Shown: positions 10,208 through 22,982, numbered from the stretch's first letter. The stretch is 64,000 nucleotides of DNA from Zygnema cylindricum (GCA_037447655.1 JBBHKE010001545.1:327582-391581), one strand, 5' to 3'. Notes: generated from the letters alone by a model not told the origin. A program made the numbers and translations.

Positions 10208-11261
10208 TGTAGAAATTAATGGTCCATTTAAAGTATTTTCTAGGTCTAAATAGAAATATATAAAGAAGTCGAGGCAGTCTACCTCTAACTTCTCTCTTCA
10301 ACTCTCAAACTTGTCGCAATTACTGAGAAATTGGAGAGGGAGCTAGAGCCATGGCTACCTAGGCTATCCAGAGGTTTACGGGAAATATATATTAGTTAGG
10401 GGTTTATTTACTAAAAGGTAAGTGCTGGCTACACGATTTGATCTTGGTACCTACCAGAAGGCAAACAGCCAGTAGCTGGTAGCCTTAGCCGTTAAGTCTA
10501 GAACTAGTGTTACGTACTATATAGTTTGATATTTAATTAAACATTTTCAGGTAGGATAATTCATTTAACTATAACTGTTTACGGGATACATAGATCCAGT
10601 AATGTAAAAGTACGGATTACAGTACGGATAAGAAACCAATACCGCGCTTTTATTTCTTTAATGAAACGAATACCGCGCATGTATATATTACGGCTACGAT
10701 TAAATGTGAATTTGATCGGACGGCCGGAATTAACGTCGAGATCGCGGAAGAGGATTTCGGCGATTTGTGGTCATCGCCACATCGGATGACACGTGGCGGA
10801 ATGACATTGGATCGTGGCATCTCCGAGGATTAAGGGAGTGAATCCGGACATACTACGTGTCGACATTTAGGCCATGTCGTAAAGTGTCCGTACAGAAAGT
10901 ACACCGACAACTGTACTTTTGTGTACGGAGCTGTAATCTGATGGCTCCGTACATCAGTAGATAGAATCTGTGAGAGAGATTGGACTTAGAAAAATTAGGA
11001 GATAGGACCCTCTCTCCCAGAGAGCTTATTTACAAAAGGTCAACTTTGACCCTCCATAACTTACTGCTCAAGGGAGCAAATTCATAGATTCTTTTTGCTA
11101 TCGACTCAAGGGAGTCTTGCCTTCACAGGGGTGAAGTTGGTCAGAGTTATTATTTGCCAGGGTGGCTGTTGTTTTTGCTGAAACACAAAGGGGTGAGGGT
11201 TATCCTAGAGGCTTCTTGGAAGCTGTCCACTCTGAGGACTTATGGAGGTCTCAGAGTTTCA
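10208..11261 (+). repeat. 5' LTR of Copia element 2
   Basis: 1,054 bp, TGTAGAAATT to TTTCA. Contains CACGTG at 10790-10795 and the GTAC hairpin (stems 10923-10931 and 10944-10952). The conserved gag ATG at 11242 lies inside its last 20 bp. Confidence 0.92.
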
Positions 11262-14200
11262 GGTTATGGGCCCACCCTCTAGGATACCAATCGTTAATAG
11301 AACAGGCTTCATATACTGGGAAATTATAATGATAGGAGCTCTATGCGAAAAAAGGTTTTGGGGGATAGTGAGTGGACGGTTGGGGCGTCCATCAAGTCTA
11401 GGAATTCCTCCAGGGTTTGAAGGAAGCAGATTCACAAAGAATGGAGGTCTATCTTCATCGGAGGAGATAAAACAAGGAGAGGTGGTGGACAAAGGAGCGG
11501 AGAAGAAGACGACCACACCAATAGCAACCGGTTCAGCATTCATGTCACTTATTTCGAGGAACGAGGAGAATGATACTAAAACCTGGGATTTCAACAATAT
11601 GGCGGCAAAGCACTTATCCTACGCCATCTTACTTAAGGACTTGCATATCCTCATTTGCAGGTAGAAAGGGCATCCGATCTTTGGATGGCTCTCATAGAGA
11701 TGTACCGAAGTGGTACGATTCAGCAACAACAGTTGGCTGATCAGAAAGTTAAGGAAAATGTATACAAAGGGGGGAAATGTTAGATTTTTGCAATGAGCTT
11801 GCTACACTCTTTATAGAGATAGAGAGTGCGGGAAAAGATTTTAGTGAAAAAGAAAAGGTTAATTGTTAACTGATGAAGTTACCCGATGAGTTCGAGAACA
11901 TAGTCAACCGTGTGCAGGACTTGCCGAACTCAAGGTGGATATGGAACTCAGTGGTAGGGATGATTCTCGTTCGGGAGAATACGATTGAGATCCGAAAGGG
12001 AGGAAAGAGTGGCCAAGCCTTGGCAAATGGAACCGATTGCAGAAACAAGGATTCTCGAAAACCGGTCGAAAACTATGGGGGGAGGGAGCAGAAAAATCAG
12101 ACCGACGAGTTCGGACCAAGGGCTCCCAAAGGTTTATGTCATTTTTGTAAGAAACCGCGGCACTATATGGCAGAGTGCACTAAGCTTACCGAGCTTCGGT
12201 TAAAGGAGGGGCAGACCAATGGTACCCCGAGAGGAAAGAAAAAGGCCATTGTGACATAGGTACATGAAGCGGAATCCAAGGACGAGGACGATGAGCTCCT
12301 TTTAGATGAAGAGTTGGAGGCGAAAAACGAGGTCAAAATTCCACGAAAGCAGAAATGTGCTTACGGTGGATTGAAAGGTGAAGCAGGCTGGATTGTAAAT
12401 TCAAGTGCCTCCATGCACATGTGTAAAGATAGGCACTTGTTCACTAAGATAAGAAATATTCCCACCGTAGAGATAGAGTACGGGGATGGGAGGATAGTCA
12501 CCACTACTCTTGTGGGATCGGTAGATTTGAAAGTGTTAGTAGAAGGAAAGACATCCATAGTAACATTCACGGGTGTATTGTTTATTGCGGAGCTGAACAA
12601 AAACCTCATCTCTACATCCGTATTAGATGATAAGGGTTTTTTTACTAGCATTAGGGAATGAGTCTTTACTGCTAGTTTTGAGGAGGATGTATATTTCTTT
12701 GTTGAGAAAGGTAGCCATGGGATGTTTAGGTTGGTTTTAAGTAATGAAAAGAAGAAACTTTATTATGCTGTTGTTCATGATATTATGATGTGGCATAAGA
12801 AGCTTGGGCATGTGAATCTAGCCAAGTTAAGAGAGATGAAAAAGATGGGAGTGGTGGAAGGGATTAAGTTCAGTGAGAGTGATAATATAAGTGATTGTAC
12901 TGGATGTGCTCTAGGTAAAGCACACAGATTACCCTTTCCTAAAACAACCACCTATAAGGGAGAAAAAATTATAGACCTAGTACACACAGATATTTGGGGA
13001 CCGGCTAAAGTGCCCTCACCGGGGGGGGAAGAGATTTATGATGACTATCACTAATGATTGGTCTCGGTATTCCCGAATGTATATTTTGAAAAACAAGTTC
13101 GAAGCTCAGGATTGTTTAAGACAATATAAAGCATGGAGCGGAAAACTCCATAAAACTCCAATCAAGAAAATAAGGAGTGGCAATGGTAGAGAGTATACTT
13201 CTAACCAGTTTGAGGATTTTCTGAGGGAAGATGGGGTCCAACACCAAAAGACAGTTCCAGAAAACCCGGAACAGAATGGGTAGCTGAAAGGTTAAATAGA
13301 ACACTAAGTGATAGTGCTAAAAGTATGTTGTCGGATAAGAAGATAGGAAAAAGGTTTTGGGCAGAAGCAATGAACTGTGCTAATTACCTCAAAAATAGAG
13401 TTCTTACTTCAGCTATAAAAGATCAAACACCTTATGAGAGATGGACAGGCCGGAAACCAGACTTATCTCACTTAAAGGTTTTCGGCAGTCAAGTATTCAG
13501 TCTAGATACAGATCGGTCTAATTAGAAGCTAGATCCTAAAGGAAAACCGGGATACTTATTAGGATATGATGAGGATGTTAAAGGATATAGAGTTTATGAT
13601 CTAAAAAGGGAAGATATAATCTTAGTAAAGCATCTAGTAGTTATGGACGAAGGAAAGTCTATGGATCCCTTCAAATATACAAAGTCAGTAAAAATCAGAT
13701 TTGAGTCAGAAAATTTCGATGACTTTGAGCTTCCTAACTATCCAGGTTTTTGAGAAGATGACATTCTAACAGGTACAAATCAGACCGAAAAGGACTCGGC
13801 TGTGGAAACTTTAGTGAAAACTCTACCTTAAGCCGAAGACGTGGTGGAAATGGATTCGGAATCAAGGGATAGGGGAGAAGTCGAGATTGTTCTAAAGAAT
13901 CCACGAGAACCATCTATTCCGACCTCAGATTTTGAGGGGGGGAGGAGAAGTAGCAAAAGATTGCAAGAAAAACATGTTAATATCAAGGTAACAAAACTAT
14001 CTCATCAAGATGAACCTCAAACTTATGGAGAGGCGATGACTTGTTCAGAAAGAAACCGGTGGAAGACAGCCATCAATGAAGAGATGGCCTCAATTATTGG
14101 AGTCGATACTTGGGAGCTAGTGGATTGTCCACCTAACCGAAAACCGATCGGTTGTAAGTGGGTTTTCAAATTAAAACTGAACATTGATAACACAAACCAG

Positions 14201-15596
14201 CGCTACAAGGCCAGATTAGTGGCAAAGGGATTTATATAAAAAGAGGGAATTGACTATGAATAAACCTTTGCCCCGGTCGTCAGATTTCCCTTCGTCCGCA
14301 TACTTCTCAGTCTAGCAGCAGCGGACGACATGGAAGTGCACCAGATGGAAATCAAGACAACCTTTTTGCATGGAGAATTGGAAGAGGAGATCTTCATGCG
14401 ACAACCTGATGGATTTGTGGAGGTAGAAGAGGAGAGTAATGTATGTCGGCTGATTAAATCCCTTTACGGTTTGAAACAGGCGCCTCGACCATGGAATCAA
14501 AAACTTGATGAGTTTCTTACTGATCTGGGATATATCCGGATCAGCTCAGATCACTCAATCTATGTTTTTGAGGATGAGGAAGGTATTATATTTATTGCAA
14601 TTTATGTTGATGATTTACTTGTTTTAAGGAAATTAATGGAAAAAATTAATAAACTGAAAATGATCTTAAAGGGAGATTTGAAATGAAGGATATGGGAGAA
14701 GCAAAATATATTTTGGGAATTCAAGTAGAAAGAGACCAAGAAAGAAATATTATAAGATTGACTCAAAAGGAAACAATAGGGACATGTTGGAAAAATTTCA
14801 GAGGGATAAAGCTAATAGTTGTACAACTCCAATGGAGTTAAAGAAGGGAAGTGAGGGGAGTGAGGAAGAAGGAGTCATAGTCTTAGACGAGAAATTATCT
14901 CCTGAAGAACAAAAGTTCATGCAGACTATTCCTTACAGCCAAGTAGTGGGAAGCCTAATATATTTTATGAATTGTACCCGGTCGGATTTAGCTGCAGCTT
15001 TAGGAGTGTTGAGTAGAAGTTCAAATGCACCCACTAAGAAGGATTGGGAGGCAGCTAAGAGAGTCCTTAGATATCTGATAGGAACTAGGGATCTATGGTT
15101 GCATTTGGGTGGGGAGAATACTAACATCACTATTTGGAGTGATGCCAATTATGGTGATGCTCCGATGAGGAGATGTACTTCTGGATATGTATTATATGAG
15201 GGTGATGGGGCTTGTTATTTTAGTAGCAATCAACAAAAGGTTATTGCTCAGTCCACCATGGAGGCTGAGTATATGGCCTTTTGCTCTACTGTAAAAGAAT
15301 TGATGTGGGTCAAATCTTTGCTTAGTGAGCTTGGTCACCTTAAGAGTGGTGTGTAGAAATTTTTTTGTGATAATCAGGCTGCAATCGCTATTTTCGCCAA
15401 TCCTAAACATCATTTTAAAGCTAAACACATGGAGATTAGACTCAGCTTTATTAGAGAGAAAGTAGAAAACAAAATAATCAGTTTAGAGTACCGACCAGAT
15501 AGTGAGATGGTAGCAGATATGATGACGAAACCTGTGCCTTCCCCTAAACTAATTTTATGCAAAAAGAAGTGTGGTCTGAAATTAAAGATTGACTAG
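11242..15596 (+). pseudogene. Copia gag-pol of element 2, broken by stops and frameshifts
   Basis: Gag starts at ATG 11242 (in the LTR) or 11266 (in the primer-binding site). The zinc knuckle CHFCKKPRHYMAEC lies near 12140-12180. The protease site at about 12400 reads N-S-S-A instead of D-S-G-A, so the catalytic aspartate is lost. Integrase has the zinc site near 12790-12920 and a core segment near 13170-13200 reading RSGNGREY where other copies have RSDNGGEY, so the catalytic Asp is also lost. RT carries YVDDLLV near 14610. RNase H has STMEAEYMA near 15260. The stop is at 15594-15596. Several frame breaks (for example near 11660, 12258, 12660, 13280, 13525, 14238 and 15355) make it a pseudogene. 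Confidence 0.9.
11262..11274 (+). promoter_or_regulatory. Primer-binding site of element 2 (GGTTATGGGCCCA)
   Basis: Begins at the first base after the LTR. Complementary to 13 nt of the initiator tRNA-Met anticodon arm. Its ATG (11266-11268) is in frame with gag. Confidence 0.82.
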
Positions 15597-15909
15597 AAAA
15601 TAACGGGAGTGTAGAAATCAATGGTTATTTCATTATTTTCTAGGTCTGAATAGAAATATAGAAAGAAGCCGAGGAATTCTGCCTCTAACTTCTCTCTCAA
15701 ACTCCCACACTTGTTGCAGTCACTGAGAAGTTGGAGAGGAAGCTAGAGCCATGGCTACCTAAGCTATCTTGAGGTTTACGGGAAATAGATTATTCTATTT
15801 ACAGATAGAAAGGTTTATTTGCTAAAAGGTATATGTCGGTGACATGATTTTATCCTAAAACTTGCCGATCGTGAAAGCGCATGTAGGCGGTAGCCTTAGC
15901 CGTTACGTC

Positions 15910-17151
15910 TGAAACTCTGAGACCTCCATTGGCCCTCAGAGTATGCAGATCCAAAAGAAGCTAATCTAGATAGTGCCGACTCCAAGTTAATATAAACACA
16001 AGTGACTGACCCCTTGACAATCAGAACACCAATATAGATTCACCCCAGTGAAATAACACTTTCTGTGTGCTCAGTTCCACCACAGAATGCAATGTTAGAA
16101 TATGAGATTTGGACACATTCACCCACTTTGACTTTCCCTTAGAAATACAGCCACCCTGGCAAACAAAAACTCTGACCGACTACACCCCTGTGTAGCCTAG
16201 ACTCCCATGAGTCCGCAGCAAAAAGAATCACTGAAAATGGTCAAGTAAATTGATAGTTATGGCTGGCCAAAGTTTGCCATTTATACAGGGTGCTCTCTGG
16301 GAGAGGCAGCTGCCTACCCAAAATTTTCTAAGTCCTATTCCCTCTCTAAAACTCTATCTACTGAAGTACGGCACCAATCAAATTACTGTGTCGTACAGAA
16401 AAGTACAGGTGCCGGTGTACTTTCTGTACGGCCATTGTACGACATGGCCAAAATGTCGACATGTGTCAAATCAGGATTAGTTCCTGTAATCTCCGGAATT
16501 CCCGTAGTCCAATGTTATCACGCCACGTGTCACTTGACGTGACAAAGACCGTAAAACGCCAAAAATGCCTTTTCCGTGATCGTGGCGCCTATCGTGGCCG
16601 TCCGATCAAGACCGGCTATAATCGTAGCCGTTGAAATTCGACGCGCGGTATTTGTTTCGCTATCGAAACAAATGCGCGGTATTTGTTTCGCTGTCGAAAC
16701 AAATGCGCGGTATTTGTTTCGCTATCGAAACAAATGCGTGGTATCCGTTCTGCCCCCATTCCGTACTTCGTACTAAACTAAACTGTATCTATGTACTAAG
16801 TATCTATTAGCCGTTAAACGGATTAATCTACATATAACGATTTATATATTTGTCAAACCCTATATATCGTAATATCTGTTCTAGACATAACGGCTAGAGC
16901 TAACGGCTAACGCGGATTGATGGACGGTAGGTACCAGGATCAATTCCTGGGTCCGTCAACCAACTTTTGGTTAGACTACATAATTTACCCCCTGTCTTCT
17001 CTAGAGAGCCTAGGCAGCCATGGCTCTAGCTCCCTATCCAGCCTTCAGTGACTACGACAAGTATGGGGGCTTGGAAAGGGGAGTTAGAGGCAGACCGCCT
17101 CAGCTCTTTTTCTATCCTAATACAGACCTATAAAATACTCAAATATCAACA
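15910..17151 (-). mobile_element. Solo LTR of a related Copia family (family B), with target duplication
   Basis: 1,242 bp, TGAAACTCTG to ATCAACA on the plus strand, so TG...CA in element orientation. ACGTC at 15905-15909 and 17152-17156 is the 5-bp target duplication. No internal region is present: this is an LTR left by LTR-LTR recombination. It resembles the solo LTR at 62924-63995 more than the element 1 LTRs. It carries CACGTG (16524-16529), a tRNA-like module (about 16880-16960), and a 31-bp tandem repeat. Confidence 0.9.
16643..16745. repeat. 31-bp tandem repeat with internal palindrome in the family-B LTR
   Basis: Units start at 16643, 16674, 16705 and (partial, mutated) 16736. Each holds GCGCGGTATT, then TTTGTTTCG, a 4-base loop and CGAAACAAA, a 9-bp inverted repeat. 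Confidence 0.92.
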
Positions 17152-17156
17152 ACGTC

Positions 17157-17235
17157 TACAAGTTTCGATACATAGTCTTAGGTTTGATTTGTATTCATAT
17201 ATTACGACGTCGAAAAATTCATTTAACAGCGGATG
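17157..17235 (+). repeat. Distal fragment of the element 2 3' LTR
   Basis: Follows the ACGTC duplication and aligns loosely with the 5' LTR of element 2 (AATTCATTTAAC is shared). It ends GGATG where the tandem array begins. Confidence 0.5.
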
Positions 17236-18290
17236 TGAAACTCTGAGACCTCCATAAGTCCTTTGAGTGGACAACTTCCAAAAAGCCTCTAATACAACCC
17301 TGACCCCTTTGTATTTCAGCAAAAACAACTGCCACCCAGGCACACAATAACTCTGACCAACTTCACTCTTGTGAAGGCAAGACTCGCGTGAGTTGATAGC
17401 AAAAAGAATCTCTGAATTTGCTTCCCTGAGTAGTAAGTTATGGAGTGTCAAAGTTGACCTTTTGTACAGAAGCTCTTTGGGAGAGAGGGTCCTATCTCCT
17501 AATTTTTCTAAGTCCTATCTCTCTCAAAGACTCTATCTACTGATATACGGAGCCAATCAGATTACAGCTCCTTACACAAAAGTACAGCTGCCAGTGTACT
17601 TATTGTACGAACACTGTACGACATGGCCAAAATGTCGACACGTGGTATGTCCGGATTCGCTCCCTTAATCCTCGGAGATGCCGCGATCCAATGTCATTCC
17701 GCCACGTGTCATCCAATGTGGCGATGACCACAAACCGCCGAAATCCTTTTCCGCGATCTCGGCGTTAATTTCGGCCGTCCGATCAGATTCACATTTAATC
17801 GTAGCCGTAATAAATACATGCGCGGTATTCGTTTCATTAAAGAAATAAATGCGCGGTATTGGTTTCTTATACGTACCGTAATCCGTTTTTTTACATTACT
17901 GGATCTATGTTTCCCGTAAACAGTTACAATTAAATGAATTATCCTACCTGATAATGTTTAATTAAATATCAAACAATATAGTACGTAACACTAGTTCTAA
18001 ACTTAACGGCTAAGGCTACTGGCTGCCAGCTGTTTGCCGTCCAGTAGGTACCTGGATCAAATCCTGTGGCCGGCACTTACCTTTTAGTAAATAAACCCCT
18101 AACTAATATATATTTCCCGTAAACCTCTGGATAGCCTAGGTAGCCATGGCTCTAGCTCCTGCTCCAATTTCTCAGTGACTGCAACAAGTTTGAGAGTTGG
18201 AGAGAGAAGTTAGAGGTAGACTGCCTCGGCTTCTTTATATATTTCTATTTAGACCTAGAAAATACTTTAAATGGACCATTAATTTCTACA
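17236..18290 (-). repeat. Leftmost LTR of the tandem array
   Basis: 1,055 bp. CACGTG at 17639-17644 and 17703-17708. Position 17881-17900 shows the uninterrupted form of the site where a hAT-like element sits in the rightmost LTR. Confidence 0.92.
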
Positions 18291-18320
18291 CTCCCCTTAT
18301 TTTCTAGTCAATCTTTAATT

Positions 18321-20072
18321 TCATACCACACTTCTCCCTGCACAAATATCTCTGTGTACTAGATCTATAATTTTTTCTCCCTTATAGGTGGTTGTTTTAG
18401 GAAAGGGTAATCTGTGTGTTTTACCTTGAGCACATCCACTACAATCACTTATATTATCATTCTCACTGAACTTAATCCCTTCCACCACTCCCATCTTTTT
18501 CATTTCTCTTAACTTGACAAGATTCACATGCCCAAGCCTCTTATGCCACATCATAATATCATGAACACCAGCATAATAAAGTTTCTTCTTTTCATTACTT
18601 AAAACCAGCCTAAACAACCTATGGCTACCTTTCTCAGCAATGAAATAGACATCCTCCTCAAAACTAGCAGTAAAGACTCCTTCCCTAGTGCTAGTAAAAA
18701 AACCCTTATCATCTAATACGGAGGTAGAGATGAGGTTTTTGTTCAGCTCCGGAATAAACAATACATCGGAGAATGTTACTATGGATGTCTTTCCTTCTAC
18801 CAACACTTTCAAATCTAACGATCCTACAAGAGTAGTGGTGACTATCCTCCCATCCCCGTACTCTATCTCTACGGTGGGAATATTTGTTATCTTAGTGAAC
18901 AGGTGCCTATCCTTACACATGTGCATGGAGGCACCTGAATCTACAATCCAACCTGCTTCACCTTTCAATCCACCATAAGCACATTTCTGCCTTCGTGGAA
19001 TTTTGACCTCGTTTTTCGCCTCCAACTCCTCATCTAAAAGGAGCTCATCGTCCTCGGATTCCGCCTCATGTATTTGTGTCACAAGGGCCTTTTTCTTTCC
19101 TCTCGGGGTACCACCGGTCTGCCCCTCCTTTAACCGAAGCTCGATTAGCTTAGTGCACTCTGCCATATAGTGCCCTGGTTTCTTACAAGAATGACATAAA
19201 CCTTTGGGAGCCCTTGGTCCGAACTCGTCAGTCTGATTTTTTTGCTCCCTCCCCCCATAGTTTCGGATCGATTTCCGGGAATCCTTGTTCCTCCAATCGG
19301 TCGCAGTTGCCAAGGCTTGGCCACTCTTTCCTACCCTTCGGATCTCAATCGTATTCTCCCGAACGAGAATCATCCATACCACTGAGTTCCATATCCACCT
19401 TGAGTTCGGCAAGTCCTGCACACGGTTGACTATGTTTTCGAATTCATCGGGTAACTTCATCAGTAAACAGTTAACCTTTTCTTTTCACTAGAATCTTTTC
19501 CCGCACTCTCTAGCTCCATAAAGAGTGTAGCAACCTCATTGCAAAAATCCAACATCTTCCCCCCATTGTATACATATTCGTTAACTTTTTGATCAGTCAA
19601 CTGTTGTTGCTGAATCGTACCACTTCGGTACATCTCTATGAGAGCCATCCAAAGATCGGATGCCATTTCTACCAGCAAATGAAGACATGCAAGTCCTTAA
19701 GTGAGATGGCGTACGATGAAATGTTTTGCCGCCATATTGTTCAAGTCCCAGATTTCAGTATCATTCTCCTCGTTCCTCGGAATAGGTGACATGAATGCCG
19801 AACCAGTTGCTATTGGTGTGGTCGCCTCCTTCTCTTTTCCTTTGTCCACCACCTGTCTTTCTTTTGTTTTCTCCGTTGAACGTGGATCCTCTATCCTGGT
19901 GAATCTGCTTCCTCGAAACCCTGGAGGAATTCCTTGACTTGATTAATGCCCCAACCGTCCACTCACTATCCCCCAAAACCTTTTTTCGCATAGAGCTCTT
20001 ATCATCATAATTTCCCAGTATATGAAGCCAGTTCCATTAAAGATTTGTACCCTAGATGGTGGGCCCATAACC
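18321..20072 (-). pseudogene. Copia internal region lacking RT and RNase H (array copy a)
   Basis: Gag starts at the primer-binding site (20072-20060) and is broken near 19940 and 19480. A 379-codon open frame (19460-18321) then encodes the end of Gag with its zinc knuckle, the protease motif D-S-G-A-S-M-H-M, and the integrase zinc site. At about 18345 the frame jumps from the integrase segment LVHRDI to the last bases of the RNase H region. All of RT and RNase H and most of integrase, roughly 2.6 kb, are missing. Such a copy could only move with proteins from another copy. The same junction occurs at 24017-24100. Confidence 0.88.
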
Positions 20073-20785
20073 TGAAACTCTGAGACCTCCATAAGTCCTC
20101 AGAGTGGACAGCTTCTAAGAAGCTTCTAGGATAACCCTGACTCCTTTGTGTTTCAACAAAAATAACTGCCACCCTAGCAGACAATAACACTGACCAACTT
20201 CACCCAGTGAAGGCAAGACTCCCCTGAGTCGATAGCAAAAAGAATCTCTGAATTTGCTCCCTTGAGCAGTAAATTATGGAGGGTCAAAGTTGACCTTTTG
20301 TACAGAAGCTCTTTGGGAGAGAGGGTCCTATCTTCTAATTTTTCTAAGTCCTATCTCTCTCACAGACTCTATCTACTGATGTACGGAGCCAATCAGATTA
20401 CAGTTTCGTACAGAAAAGTACAGCTGTCAGTTTACTTTCTGTACGGACATTGTACGACATAGCCTTAATGTCGACACCTGGTATGTCCGGATTCGCTCCC
20501 TTAATCCTCGGAGATGCCGCGATCGAATGTCATTCCGCCACGTGTCATCCAATGTGGCGATGACCACAAACCGCCGAAATCCTTTTCCGCGATCTCGGCG
20601 TTAATTCCGGCCGTCCGATCAGATTCACATTTAATCGTAGCCGTAATAAATACATGCGCGGTATTCGTTTCATTAAAGAAATAAATGCGCGGTATTGGTT
20701 TCTTATACGTACCGTAATCCGTTTTTTTACATTACTGGATCTATGTTTCCCGTAAACAGTTACAATTAAATGAATTATCCTACCT
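20073..20785 (-). repeat. Truncated LTR within the tandem array
   Basis: Matches the start of the other LTRs up to TACCTG, then joins integrase sequence of the next internal region at about 20786. About 340 bp of LTR is missing. Confidence 0.88.
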
Positions 20786-22982
20786 GCATAAGGTGTTTGA
20801 TCATTTATAGCTGATATAAGAACTCTATTTTTGAGGAAATTAGCACAGTTCATTGCTTCTGCCCAAAACCTCTTTCCTATCTTCTTATCTACAACATACT
20901 TTTAGCACTATCACTTAGTGTTCTATTTAGCCTTTCAGCTACCCCATTCTGTTCTGGGTTTTTTGGAACTGTCTTTTGGTGTTGGACCCCATCTTCCCTC
21001 AGAAAATCCTCAAACTGGTTAGGAGTATACTCTCCACCATTGTCACTCCTTATTCTCTTGATTGGAGTTTCATGGAGTTTTTCGCTCCATGCTTTATATT
21101 GTCTAAGACAATTCTGAGCTTCGGACTTGTTTTTCAAAAAATACACTGGAGAATACCGAGACCAATCATCAGTTATAGTCATCATAAATCTCTTCTCCCC
21201 CAGTGAGGGCACTTGAGCCAGTCCCCAAATATCTGTGTGTACTAGATCTAGATTTTTTTCTCCCTTATAGATGGTTGTTTTAGGAAAGGGTAATCTGTGT
21301 GTTTTACCTTGAGCACATCCACTACAATCACTTATATTATCACTCTTACTGAACATAATCCCTTCCACCACTCCCATCTTTTTCATCTCTCTTAACTTGT
21401 CTAGATTCACATGCCCAAGCCTCTTATGCCACATCATAATATCATGAACACTTCAATAATAAAGTTTATTTGTTTCATTACTTAAAACCAGCCTAAACAT
21501 CCATTGGCTACCTTTCTCTGCAATGAAATAGACATCCTCCTCAAAACTAGCAGTAAAGACTCCTTCCCTAGTGCTAGTAAAAAAACCGTTATCATCTAAT
21601 ACAGATGTAGAGATGAGGTTTTTGTTCAGCTCCGGAATAAACAATATATCAGAGAATTTTACTATGGATGTCTTTCCTTCTACTAACACTTTCAAATCTA
21701 CCGATCCTACAAGAGTAGTGGTGACTATCCTCCCATCCCCGTACTCTATCTCTACGGTGGGAATATTTCTTATCTTACTGAACAGGTGCCTATCCTTACA
21801 CATGTGCATGGAGGCACCTGAATCTATAATCCTGCCTGCTTCACCTTTCAATCAACTGTAAGCACATTTTTGCCTTCGTGGAATTTCGACCTCGTTTTTC
21901 ACCTCAAACTCCTCATCTAAAAGGAGATCATCGTCCTCGTCCTCGGATTCCGCCTCATGTACTTGTGTCACAAGGGCCTTTTTCTTTCCTCTCGGGGTAC
22001 CACCGGTCTGCCCCTCCTTTAACCGAAGCTCCGTTAACTTAGTGCACTCTGCCATATAGTGCCTAGGTTTTTTACAAAAATGATATAAACCTTTGGGAGC
22101 CCTTGGTCCGAACTCGTCGGTCTCATTTTTCTGCTCCCTCCCCCCATAGTTTCCGACCAGTTTCCAGGAATCCTTGTTCCTCCAATCGGTCGCAGTTGCC
22201 CAGGCTTGGCCACTCTTTCCTCCCTTTCGGATCTCAATCGTATTCTCCCGAACGAGAATCATCCCTACCAATGAGTTCCATATCTACCTTGAGTCTGGCA
22301 AGTCCTACACACGGTTGACTATGTTCTCGAACTCATCAGGTAACTTCATCAGTAAACAGTTAACCTTTTCTTTTTCACTAAAATCTTTTCCCGCACTCTC
22401 TAGCTCATTGAAGAGTGTAGCAAGCTCATTGCAAAAATCCAACATCTTCCCCCCTTTGTATACATACTCCATTACTTTCTGATCAGCCAACTGTTAATGC
22501 TGAATCGTACCACTTCGGTACATCTCTATGAGAGCCATCTCAAGATCAGATGCCCTTTCTACCTGCAAATGAGGACATGCAGGTCTTTGAGTGAGATGGC
22601 TTAGGATGAAGTGTTTTGTGGCCATATTGTTGAAGTCCCAGGTTTCAGTATCATTCTCCTCGTTCCTCGGAATAGGTGACATGAATGCCGAACCAGTTGC
22701 TATTGGTGTGGTCGCCTCTTTCACTTTTCCTTTGTCCACCACCTCTCCTTTTTTTTTTTCCTCCGTTGAATGTGGATCCTCTTTCCTGGTGAATTTGCTT
22801 CTTCCAAACCCTGGAGGAATTCCTTGACTTGATTGACGCCCCAACCGTCCACTCACTATCCCCCAAAACCTTTTTTCGCATAGAGCTCCTATCATCATAA
22901 TTTCCCAGTATATGAAGCCAGTTCCATTAAAGATTGGTACCCTAGAGGGTGGGCCCATAACCTGAAACTCTGAGACCTCCAT
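20786..22982 (-). pseudogene. 5' half of a Copia gag-pol (array copy b), truncated in integrase
   Basis: Gag begins at 22982 (LTR ATG) or 22958 (primer-binding-site ATG) and is broken near 22494 and 22300. A zinc knuckle lies near 22075. Protease D-S-G-A-S-M-H-M lies near 21815. Integrase has its zinc site at about 21420-21320 and the core segment RSDNGGEY near 21040. The sequence ends in integrase at 20786, where it is fused to a truncated LTR. RT, RNase H and this copy's own 3' LTR start were lost in one deletion. Unlike copies a and c, the integrase reads through the point of their shared deletion, so it came from a longer element. Confidence 0.88.

Larger units (their letters stand above)
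10208..15909 (+). mobile_element. Copia element 2 (plus strand; 3' LTR interrupted)
   Basis: 5' LTR at 10208-11261, internal region 11262-15609, and a 3' LTR that starts TGTAGAAATC at 15610, is interrupted at 15909 by a solo LTR, and resumes at 17157. The domain order is Copia. The 3' LTR differs from the 5' LTR far more than in element 1 (roughly one base in five over the first 300 bp by eye). Element 2 is therefore old, or its 3' LTR came by recombination with another subfamily. Confidence 0.88.
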
